Source of the DNA: Rostratula benghalensis
Taxonomy: Eukaryota; Chordata; Aves; Charadriiformes; Rostratulidae
Length of the DNA stretch: 64,000 nucleotides
Assembly (NCBI GenBank): GCA_013399305.1
Contig: VXAI01000444.1
Coordinates: 124,001-188,000, forward strand
Direction: 5' to 3'
Each line of letters begins with the position of its first letter. Position 1 is the first letter of the stretch. Positions 11,160 through 20,436 of the stretch are shown here, one piece after another. Below the pieces are notes generated by a model, which saw nothing but the letters and a program-made list of their open reading frames with translations, made no database searches and had not been told where the DNA came from. The translations under genes and the position numbers were made by a program.

Positions 11160-13257
11160 GTAAGTGCCTGGCATCCCTTGGTCTGCCTGTCCTCCTGGCC
11201 CAGCTGGGGCTGGGGGAGCTCTTAGCCCCCTCACCTTCCTCACAGCCCCCAGCAGCTTCCTGGCCCTCTGTGACTTCCCCTCCAGTGGGGAGGCAGCCGC
11301 CATCGTGAGGATGGGGGAGCAGCTCCATGTCCTCTCTGAGTAAGTCCCCACACTGAGTGGGCACTCCTGACCCAGTACAGCCCGCGGGGCAATGATGGTG
11401 ACACCCGTCCTGGGTGTCCCCTTCCTGCACCCCATATCCTCAGCCCCTCAAGATGGCTTGTCCTTCCCCACAGGGATGGGGAGTGGTGGCTGGTGGCATC
11501 AAAGGTGTCTGGCAAGGAGTGCCACATCCCCAGCAGCTGCGTGGCCAAGGTCAGACACAGGTAAGTGCTGGGAAGGGTCCACCCCAGAGGACATGGCCTC
11601 ACTGCAGAGAGCCTGGCCAGCCCTCAGCCACTGTGCCAGAACGTCCCGGCTCATTTCCCTCCCTGGGCTGTGGAGCAGTGCTGGTGGCGCACCGTGCCAG
11701 GACATGTCCTGCTGCACCCCGAGCTGTTCTCTCTGTCCCGGCAAGGGCAGGACAGGCCCTGGGACGCTGGGTGTCCCTGTGTAGCCTGGAGAGAGTCTGC
11801 CTGTGCCCACTGCCTGTGCAGGTGGCTGTACGAGGGCGTCAGCCGGCAGAAGGCAGAGGAACTGCTGCTCCGGCCAGGCAACCGCAGCGGGTCCTTCCTG
11901 ATACGGGAGAGCCAGACCAGGCGAGGTAAGAGCCCTTGGGTGCCATCTGCCCCTCCCCAGCCGTTCCCACTGTGGGGGGCAGTGAGTGGTGCCAGTCCTC
12001 CATCACTCACACCAGGGGCCTGCCCTGTGTGGTAGTTTCCTGGCACCACTTCTCCCCACTGCCATGGGGCCCCAAGAGAAAGAAACCACCAGCAGGCTTC
12101 CTGCAGCTTTTGGTTAAGCAGAGAAGTGAAAAAGATTCAGCCTTTGAAATGAAACAGGGCCCCCATCACGACAAGGTGCCCAAAGGACCCTGTGAGATGA
12201 CCCTGCTGGGTGCTGCAGCACACGCAGCCGATTCCCTGCTGCTGAGTGGCCACATGGGCACTGGGCAGGCCATGGGGCTGGGGATGGCCTGTCCCTGCAC
12301 AGCCCCATGAAGTGGACGCTTGGGCACAGAGTCACAGCACTCAATGCTGAGGGCGCATGGGACATGGCAGGCCATGGTCATCTCCCAACCCCGGATTTCC
12401 ACAGTCCAGGGTTTGGAGGTGCTGATGGCATGAGGATGGCACAGGGATGCTCACAGTCATGTTACCCTACAGAAATATGGGTGCTGTTGCCCACCCGTGA
12501 GGTGATAAAACCCTACATGTGGAAGAGTGCAGAGCAGTGGGGCTGAGCGGGTGGGTGCCTGTGCTCCACACAGGCTGCTACTCCCTGTCAGTGCGCTGTG
12601 GTGAGCGCATCTCCTGGGGCTCAGTAACGCACTACCACATCCACCGCCTGGAGAACGGCTGGCTCTACATCTCACCCGGGCTCACCTTCCCCAGCCTGCA
12701 TGACCTGGTGGACCACTACTCCGGTAACACCCTGCTGGTCTCCCAGTGCCCCCAGTCTGGGAGGGAGGGCGTTCAGGGGGATGCCCCGTGTGTCCTGCAG
12801 GGAGGGAGGCTGGCAGTCAGTCTCCCGCTTGCTCAGTGGTCCCGGGGCTGGGGGTGCAGGATGAGCAGACCCTGCTGACACTGCCTGCTCCCTGCCCAGA
12901 GTTCAGAGAGGGGCTGTGCTGCCCTCTCAAGGAGCCCTGCTCCATGGAAGGTCCTAGGGTGGCCCCAGTCCCTGCCAAGCCTGCTGTTGTGAAGAGGTCA
13001 TCAATCAACTGGGACAAGATTGACAGGTAGGGACAAGGGGCTGGGGCTCCCCCCCATGGGCCCAGTCAAGAGGTCCAGGGGCTGCTCACTGACCACCATC
13101 TGCCTGCAGCTCCCTCCTGTTCACAGAGGCCATGGCCCCACCAGAGGAGGACTCCCCCATCAGCCTGGGCCTGCGGGAAGCCATCAGCTCCTACCTCCTC
13201 CTGACAGAGATGGCTGCCCCCGAGCAAGGGGCAGGGAAAGGGGCAAAGAGCAGCTGA
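11072..13257 (+). CDS. SLA2: SLA2, Src-like adaptor 2 (complete)
   Basis: An SH3-SH2 adaptor without a kinase domain. In mammals it binds activated receptors and c-Cbl and dampens T- and B-cell receptor signalling at membranes. Seven exons (11072-11159, 11246-11339, 11474-11560, 11822-11925, 12574-12723, 12900-13026, 13110-13257) splice in phase to 265 residues; human SLA2 is about 261. The start MGILPSREKK gives an N-myristoylation-type Gly2 and basic residues. SH3: residues about 34-90, with ALCDF (36-40), Trp65-Trp66 and IPSSCV (79-84). SH2: WLYEG at 91 to about 190, with phosphotyrosine-binding Arg118 in FLIRES and the block HYHIHRLENGWLYISP. The tail has INWDKIDSSLLF and GLREAISSYLLL, as in human SLA2. 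It lies downstream of NDRG3 on the same strand and converges with PHF20. The paralogue SLA is less likely, given the context and tail. Confidence 0.93.
11246..11339 (+). CDS. SLA2: SLA2 coding exon 2 (SH3, first half)
   Basis: 94 bp between acceptor TTCCTCACAG and donor GTAAGT. It encodes APSSFLALCDFPSSGEAAA and on to GEQLHVLSE. The ALYDY motif of typical SH3 domains reads ALCDF here. Confidence 0.92.
11474..11560 (+). CDS. SLA2: SLA2 coding exon 3 (SH3, second half)
   Basis: 87 bp between acceptor TTCCCCACAG and donor GTAAGT. It encodes DGEWWLVASKVSGKECHIPS and on to VAKVRHR. The Trp pair and the proline of IPSS are kept. The usual Tyr near the SH3 end is Cys83. Confidence 0.92.
11822..11925 (+). 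CDS. SLA2: SLA2 coding exon 4 (SH2, FLIRES)
   Basis: 104 bp between acceptor CCTGTGCAG and donor GTAAGA. It encodes WLYEGVSRQKAEELLLRPGN and on to SGSFLIRESQTRRG. Arg118 in FLIRES is the invariant phosphotyrosine-binding residue. Confidence 0.94.
11926..12573 (+). other. SLA2 intron 4
   Basis: A 648-bp intron, longer than the other SLA2 introns (83-261 bp). A stretch starting TGTGTGGTAGTTTCC at 12028 looks superficially like an LTR start, but no matching 3' end was found. No exon supported. Confidence 0.6.
12574..12723 (+). CDS. SLA2: SLA2 coding exon 5 (SH2 core)
   Basis: 150 bp between acceptor CCACACAG and donor GTAACA. It encodes CYSLSVRCGERISWGS, HYHIHRLENGWLYISP and LTFPSLHDLVDHYS, the central and C-terminal SH2 elements. 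Confidence 0.94.
12900..13026 (+). CDS. SLA2: SLA2 coding exon 6 (SH2 end and linker)
   Basis: 127 bp between acceptor CCTGCCCAG and donor GTAGGG. It encodes EFREGLCCPLKEPC, which closes the SH2 domain, then a Pro/Val/Lys-rich linker and INWDKID. Confidence 0.92.
13110..13257 (+). CDS. SLA2: SLA2 coding exon 7 (C-terminal tail)
   Basis: Acceptor CTGCCTGCAG; stop TGA at 13255-13257. It encodes SLLFTEAMAPPEED and LGLREAISSYLLLTE, then a Gly/Lys-rich end. The corresponding mammalian tail binds c-Cbl. Confidence 0.92.
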
Positions 13258-13905
13258 GGGCAGGTCCCCATTTGTGCAGAGCCCCATGGCAGACACCTGG
13301 CCATGTCACAGAGTCTGCCTGGTTTCTCCTGGGAGCTGGGTACCCAGGGGCCATGGACCTGGGACAGCTAAGACCAAGGTGGGAATAGGCAGGTAGTGAT
13401 GCTGGAGGAAGGGGCTGTCCCAGGGACCGTCGTCCCTAAAATCAGGTGCTTTGGCACGTGAAGTTTGAGCACCCTGAGCATAACCCAGCAGCCATGGGAG
13501 GAAAAAGCAAAGGCTGTACGGAGCCAGGGCTCTGCCTGCTCCCCCGTGGTCCCACAGCAGCAGGGGAAGGGGATACAAATGGCCCAGGTGTGGGAACAGC
13601 CCAACCCCATCAGACTCCTCAAGTTGACACACAAATGTTCATGGGGAAAGTGTCAGTGCAGGACCAACTGCTGTGCTCTCACTCACCTGTAACTCACTCC
13701 TCCACTTGCTGGGACCAGCAGCCTCTTACTGCACTCCAAATAGCTGACTTTTAAACATTTTAACATACAGATTCTACTGGATTTAAGGTCCATACAACAA
13801 GATCCTGCTGGACATGCAACAAAAACCTCTTATAGTATCTTTATTAAAGGGCATCTTGTTCACACTTGAAGGTTTGTGAATAAATTGTGAACTGGCAGCT
13901 GCAGG
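13258..13905 (+). other. SLA2: SLA2 3'UTR
   Basis: About 650 bp after the stop codon with no splice signals. It ends near the poly(A) signal AATAAA at 13879, with a weaker ATTAAA at 13843. The end is approximate. Confidence 0.65.
13879..13884 (+). terminator. SLA2 poly(A) signal
   Basis: AATAAA 622 bp after the SLA2 stop codon, preceded by ATTAAA at 13843-13848. The downstream GT-richness is only moderate. Confidence 0.65.
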
Positions 13906-16888
13906 GTGGATTTCCACCCGTCAGGCTGGGGGGGTTTTGCTTCCACAGAGGCTGGGGGGCAGCATCTCCCTCACCTGCACAGTTCCTGACATGCTTGAAT
14001 TTACTCTTCATTTTCACACTTTCACTCTTGCACACCTACCATCACATTCTCATTTCCCTCCCTGGAGCATCCCTGAGCTTTACACACCTGCACAGGCCCC
14101 AGTATCCTGCTGGCACAGGGCACGGGTCAGAGGTAGGACACCAGCAGTGCTGTCACCCCAGGGCAGCTCAGGAGATTTTGCTTCCTTTATTTTTGTCATT
14201 AACCTTGGGAATATTTCCACCACTGCCAATCCAGATTCAGGTTGACCGCCTTTACACCGCAGTGATGCTTCCACCTTAGGCTGCAGGTAGCCAGAGTCAG
14301 ACTCTTTCTCTGGTATTTGTAATCCTGACTGGTAAGATTGGAAACACGGAGTTGGAAAATCTATTTGAATCCTTCCCCAGTGCCAGCACCCTCCAACCCC
14401 TCCTCCTTCCCAGCCCCACAGTTGCTCCTTGGTCAGGGCACACTTCACTCACGCTGGGAAACCCCTTCCAAGCCCCCAGTGGGGTGGTGGCATGCTGGGC
14501 AGCAGAGAGTAAAAGCCAGATGCCAAACCAGGCTTTTAAGGGGTGGCAGAGGCACAGAGCAGCTCTCACCCCAGGCAGGAGAGGGCAGAGGCAGGAGACC
14601 GGGATGCCAAAGCTGTGAAGGGACAGAACAAGCCCTGAGGGGACCCACTGGTGCCAGAGCAGCAGAGGACCTTCGAGCTGTCTCAGCCACTGAAGAGGAG
14701 GGCAGCTATGGAGACTCAGCAGGGACAGGGGCTGCTGCCTGTCCTCGCCAGATTCTCCAAGTTCTTGGGAAGCAGCTTCTTAGCTGCTCTCTGCTGTGTG
14801 CCAGGGGCACAGTGAACTTGCAGAGCCGTGGGCACTTCCACCAGATCAGCCATGCTGTGGCCAGCACCAACTGCGCTCTGTTCCCCTGAAATCAAAGTGT
14901 GTGAGTATCCATTGTGCAAAAGCAGCCACCAAACATTTACAAGAATCAGAGACTTCTTTGGAGGAGCTGCAAAGTATCTCCAGTAGCTTTGGACCTCTGT
15001 TGAGCCATTTCTGGGGCCTAGACTCAGTATGGCACCAAGCAAACTCTTACTCCAGTTGTCACAACGGTATGGAAGCCCATCACTTCATAAGCAGGTCCTT
15101 GCCCTTGCAGCAGCACATGTACTTTATCTGTGTGAAACCCACCAGAGAACTCAGAAGGTACACGTAAATAGGACTTGGGGTCCTCCTCCTGAGCCCAGTG
15201 CACCCCTAAATGATGGGAAATGGGGCCCACGCCATCCTTAAAAATGTGGTGTGCGGTGTTTAACCAAGCCTGTAACGTCAGCCTTTACTGACCAAACACC
15301 TCCACAACACACAGGCAGCACCAGCAGAAACACCCTGCGGCCAGAACATGGCAAATTCCAGCTTTTGTGTTGTACTGTTCTTAGTTTTGCTGTCAGCATG
15401 TATGCTTGAATATGAAAAATCAGGGTACTTCCTGTTTTTAACTATTTCAACACGAACTTTTTCTGGCTGGCTGTGGCAGGTACTAACCAGACAAGAGCTG
15501 TTCATAATTTCTGTGCAAGCACAAGATTAGTCTGAAGATACAAAATACTGAGATGCTCAGCAATGCTGCCACAAGTGTCAGTCAAGAACCTGAGTTCAGC
15601 CATCTGACTGAACACCAGGGATGATACTCCAGCATCAAAATGAGCATTAAAGGAGATCCATGGCCTGGATGATGATAAAGAGCAGGTCATAGAATTAGAA
15701 GAGATAATGTTTTGGTCAAATAACAGCAAGAACATTCAAACGTCAATGTGAAACTACCCACAGATGAATTAGCAATTGCTTTCCTGATGTGTGTCTGCCC
15801 CTAGAAGACACAAAAAACCCAAGTAAAAAAACGAAAACAAAAACCCAAAACAGAGAAGACATTCCCAGAATGCTAGCCACAGCATCCAGTTGATAATTAC
15901 TTCAAATTCAGATCACATCTTCCAAACCCCATTTTGACATTTAAGTGATCAGCAAGGACCTACACAACCTGATTTGAGCGTGAGAGACATCAGTGGATCA
16001 GTTTCTCCAGACTTCAAAGCTGGGCACTCTCAGAGTGATGTACCCTCCAGGCTTAAAATCCAGGCCTTTTATGGGAATCTTGTTTTGAAAATTTGTTAGG
16101 ACAAGGGAATAAAGCTGCTTTCCTCCTGCTGGGGAAATTGAGAGGGGAAGATATGGAAGCAGAAATGCATCTAAAGGCACATGGATGCCTGTGCTGTCCC
16201 TGCCCTTAGGCACGCTCTGTCCCAAGCCTAGGGACTTTCTGTATGGATTGTTTAAAATACCTCCACAGCTCCCACCTGGTCATTAATGCTAAGGCAGCAC
16301 TCTCTCTCACAGCCAACACTCAGCTGCTGCCCTGCAGTGCTACCGTGGCTTGGAGAGTGCCACAGGAACAGCACACTGCTCCCTCCCAAATCCACCTGAA
16401 GCTCAAACTGCTCGCCTGCTGCGACACCGGCACAACACACAGGCACCTGAGAACTGTAGAGAAATGACCTGTTTGTGCCTGTGCAGCTGAGAGCACCTGT
16501 CCCAGATCCTGTCTCAGGAGCTGCGCAGGTTCTACGTCTGTGGGAGCTCCATCCTGGTGTCAGACTTGTCCCCCAGGCAGGGCTCACACTCACACCACTG
16601 GGTGCTGCACTGGTCAGACTGGATTCCCACCTGCAGCACTCAGTCCTTTGGGAAAGGAGCAGAGGAATGAACTCCTGCCCCTCAACTCACCAAAGCTGCC
16701 CCGTGCCCAGAAGCTCCCTGGTGGGCTTCTGGTCCAAAGAGGAACAAAAATTCTGGTCAGATTACAAACACTAGGTCTAATGTATTTCACATTAGGATTT
16801 GGGAATAAAACATACTGGCTCCTGACTAGAACAGTATCCAACACAAACCAATACATAAGTTTGCCTGTTAAGAATACTTATGTGAGAC
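13906..16888. other. Intergenic region between SLA2 and PHF20
   Basis: About 3 kb between two converging genes. A 552-bp open frame (14338-14889, +) has low-complexity composition and no recognisable domain. An A/C-rich low-complexity tract lies at about 15808-15855. No gene supported. Confidence 0.6.
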
Positions 16889-17552
16889 TGTCGTGGTTTC
16901 AGCCCATTTCCCAAAACCAGCCTGACAGATGGCCCCTCCTCCCCACCAGAAAGAAAGGAGAGGAAGAGGATAAGGAGATTGATGAGTTAATTCTAACCTA
17001 CTGGAACAAAGTATTAATGCTAAAATAAAATAATGAAATAGAGACAATATATACATAATATACACACATATCAAGCTCCCAGGATGACAGTCACATCCCC
17101 AGCAGGCTTCAGAAAAAGTCCCAGACTGGACTTGGTGACAGGAGCTGGACTCCAGATTTGGAGTCAGGAACACATGGATTGGGATAAGAGGCAGACAAAC
17201 AGACAGAGTCCTCTTTGGACATCAGCCATCGAGGACAGAGTTGACCCTTTGATCCCTCCTCATGTTGCTGATGGGATGGAATACCCCAGCTGGTCAGTTT
17301 GGGGTCACCTCTCCTGTCCCTTCCTCCCTACAGATGTGACCCCTCGAGGCTTTTCCGCTTCCCCCCCTCCAAGGGGGCAAATATCACAGTTCCCTGCCCT
17401 TGGTTCTTCCAGCACTAAGGGTAAGCCAGGGCCTCTGCACCATCCCTGGGTGTGATCAGGCTGTTAATTTCAGAGTTTAGTTAGAAGAGGCCCAGCTAAA
17501 AAAGTAAAACTGTAAACCACAAAATTGGTTTGTTTTACCTCAAACCAGGACA
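16889..17552. mobile_element. Solo LTR of an avian-type endogenous retrovirus
   Basis: It begins TGTCGTGGTTT (16889-16899) and ends AAACCAGGACA (17542-17552). The ends are inverted repeats of each other at 10 of 11 bases and have the TG...CA form of LTRs. Flanks GAGAC (16884-16888) and GAGAT (17553-17557) look like a 5-bp target duplication with one change. The interior block GATGGAATACCCC...GGTCAGTTTGGGGTCA resembles LTRs I remember from bird genomes. No internal retroviral sequence follows, so it is a solo LTR. The 5-bp duplication would suit an ERVL-type element, but the family is not established. Orientation not assigned. Confidence 0.75.
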
Positions 17553-17717
17553 GAGATAGATCTGGAAAACAGTAATTTTCATACTATATCATTTCCAGTG
17601 TCTATTTCTGTCAAATGACAGCAACTGCACTTCAATGCTATGTAGAGAAAAAAAAAACTCCAGAAGCATTTTATGGAAGTCATTAATTTAAACAAAGACT
17701 TTACCAACAAAAATCTA

Positions 17718-17727
17718 TTTATTTATT
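17718..17727 (-). terminator. PHF20 distal poly(A) signal (tandem)
   Basis: Two overlapping AATAAA hexamers on the minus strand, followed in transcript direction by a T/G-rich stretch (TTTTTGTTGGTAAAG then TCTTTGTTT). This is the strongest polyadenylation context in the PHF20 3'UTR. Confidence 0.7.
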
Positions 17728-19325
17728 CCAAACACCAAGACACAGAAGTTTGAGTCTTGCAAATATTACTCCAAAGCAAAACTCTATATACAGCACCCTC
17801 GGTTCTAATAGTGCATAAAGACAGACAAGTGTCCTCATGTATCCACAGTGCAATGTTTGCTCATTTCATCAAAGCTCCACCTTGCATTCACTTACCAGTG
17901 ATTTAAGGAAATTATGAAAGCAACCTGTTAGACCAAACAGCTGGTCCAAACTAAGAAATAACAATCTGGAAACTGGCAAAAACAGGGACAAGAATGAATC
18001 CAGGCAGAGAATAAAGAATCTTTCCTGAACATGAAAAAATGCTACTCTATTTCAAAATAAATATTTTCAGTCTTTATCTGCAAGGCCCTCCCTAGCTCTA
18101 CTTGAAGGAAAGCAAGTCTCCAGTATTTGTCATTTGATTCATCCATCAGAACTGCTTTTTTTCCCCCAAATCTTAAGTACTGCCCTGAGCAAAAATAAAC
18201 TGGCAAAGTTTATTCATTCACACAATGAACACATTAAAAGCAACTGCTTGGGAAGGAGAAGTTCTACTCCAGGGTCAAAAGCCTGCTCAGGGATTTAACT
18301 GCTTTCCCACCCTCAAGCTGTTGGCACAGGTGACTGCTTAACAGCAGCTATGGTCTTCTGAGAGATAAGAGGGGCAGTGCCTGCTTCACAGAGAGCAGCC
18401 AGGGAACTGCCTTTCTGGTTTATCTCACCTGAAAAGAGCCAAAAGCCTCTTCAGTTTTCTGGGGTGCTCCTGATGTTCTGCCGGTCTGGTTACTGCTGCC
18501 TGTTCTACACTGTGTACAGGAATTCAGGTGTCATTAACAGGAGCAAGACAAGGTATAAGCATTGGTCAGACCGCAAAGTGATTCTTGAAATGTCATGTAA
18601 GCTTTATTCCTACCATGTTACAGAAAAATAAGTTAATTTTTCTGCTGTACACATGCTGTATTCACTACAGACCAACTCATACTATAAAAGTGAGACAAAT
18701 TATTCCCTGAAATGGGTCTTGGCACAAATGCCTTGGTAACTACCTAGAGTAGCCTAGTTATTTTGTTTTCTGAAGGAAATTAAATATTCACTGTGTAGAT
18801 ACCGTTAAGTGTTACAATAATATTGGATATTTCAAGTTTACATTATTCTTTGCAATATATAAACATTACAGATTCATATCCAAAATTATTTGTACAGTTA
18901 TGGGCCTTTCAATTACAACCGTGCTTAATTTTTTCCCTTTGGTGGTACCATCACACACAAAAAGATAACAAATCCAACTTATAGGACACCCTCTCACTGC
19001 AAAACCTATTTACCATTTCCACAGTGAACTTAACTCAGCAATATTTGGGAAGGAAAACTGAAGTCACAGCCATTACTTACGGAGCTATGATCTGCAGCTG
19101 AAAAACTTTGAACACCTCAAATACTTACAATACACCAACATCTCCAAAGGTACTGTATAATGTAACTTGAACATAAGCAGCATTTTCACCTTGCTCTCAC
19201 AAAGAAATACAAACCAAAAATTAAATCTTAAAAGTATAAAAAGGGACTTTGTGAACATACACTGTTTAAGATAACAACCCACTCACTGTCTGCGAGGACA
19301 GCACCTCATGCATAGATCTTGAGGC

Positions 19326-19331
19326 TTTATT
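19326..19331 (-). terminator. PHF20 possible proximal poly(A) signal
   Basis: AATAAA on the minus strand about 960 bp after the PHF20 stop codon, followed by a moderately G/T-rich stretch. Use is not shown. Confidence 0.35.
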
Positions 19332-20293
19332 TACACAAATATAAAATAAACTGATTCCCTATATCACACATTCAGAGTAAGTCTTAACAATAAACATGTT
19401 CAGAATATTGAAAAAAAGTCTACATTTCAAAATAACAGGAATGGCAGTTATTAACAAATGGGTAGCAGACCACGTCCCGTCCATGACGGACCCTGCTGAA
19501 GTCTGACCTGGGGCCCAGCTCCAGCCTTCTCCTGGGGGTCTCCTGTCCTGCTCCCCAGGGCTGTCCCACCAGCACCGCCAGAGCAGGCACCGCAGGGCCT
19601 GGACGTGACCACCACACCAAGGGGTTTCCCCAGAACCAAGCCATGTCAGAGTAACAGGATAAAAATATGGAAAGCAATCATTTATTCTGAAAGTGCAATC
19701 CACCTGTGACCTTCTGCTACGTTACTTAACATAACAGAAGAGGGGTTTAGGCCACTTATTTATTTGCAAACCTCCTCCACGTAACAATTTCTAGTTAAGA
19801 GCTGGACATTCATACTTACTATGTCTGAAAACTGTTATAACATTTCCTAATAATTAAATACTGTGTGCTATTATGCATAAACCAGAAGGAATAGAACATG
19901 ACACAAGTCACTTGAACTATGCAAAGTTATTTACAACCTGTCAGCTAAACATTTTTGGCTCTTAGAACTTTGTTCTTCAGTGGCACAATTTTTAGTCAAT
20001 TTAATTATGAAAGTCTATCATTTCAACGAGCAACTTGTAAGGAGTGAAAATTTAAGTGTAATTTATCAATCAACACCCGAGCTTTGAAGACAACAGTATC
20101 ATTACAATTGCCTAATAAACCCAAATTTATGAGATAAAATAACCTTTTTTGCTGTTCTTTGAACAGCATCTCTTCACAAATCCCTGAAGTCAATCTGCAC
20201 CACACACAACCAGCATGCTAATTTCCTTTAGATATACGAAACTGTTCACATCAGATGCTCCAACTTCACACAGTCTCCCAACACTTTCCACTC

Positions 20294-20436
20294 TCATGTT
20301 GAGCAGCAAAGAGCAATCTGCTGCACTTTGCCCAGGTCCGTTATAAGCTGTTTTATGCAATGCTTGAGTTGTGGAAGTCGAGCTAGAGGTTCTGGTGGTT
20401 CCAGCTCTCCTGTGTAATCCAGCCAACTCTCCAAAA
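20294..20436 (-). CDS. PHF20: PHF20 last coding exon
   Basis: Coding part 143 bp; acceptor CTTTTCAG; stop TGA at 20294-20296. It encodes [39 protein letters not shown] and IALCCST, matching the human PHF20 C-terminus at nearly every residue. Confidence 0.96.

Larger units (their letters stand above)
17700..20293 (-). other. PHF20: PHF20 3'UTR
   Basis: About 2.6 kb of AT-rich sequence after the stop codon. It contains several AATAAA signals in PHF20 orientation (19759, 19326, 18603, 18209 and the tandem pair at 17718-17727). The distal end is set by the tandem signal. Shorter isoforms are possible. Confidence 0.7.

Noticed and set aside
11414..11929. A 171-codon open frame across SLA2 introns
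   Set aside because: It overlaps SLA2 exons 3 and 4 but not in their reading frame; it is a by-product of GC-rich sequence.
12028..12420. Possible second LTR in SLA2 intron 4
   Set aside because: The TGTGTGGTAGTTT start is suggestive, but no matching 3' end, duplication or poly(A) signal was found.
14338..14889. A 183-codon plus-strand frame after SLA2
   Set aside because: Low-complexity Gly/Ala/Arg/Glu composition in GC-rich sequence and no family likeness.
16540..17028. A 162-codon plus-strand frame
   Set aside because: It runs into the solo LTR and has no domain; taken as chance.
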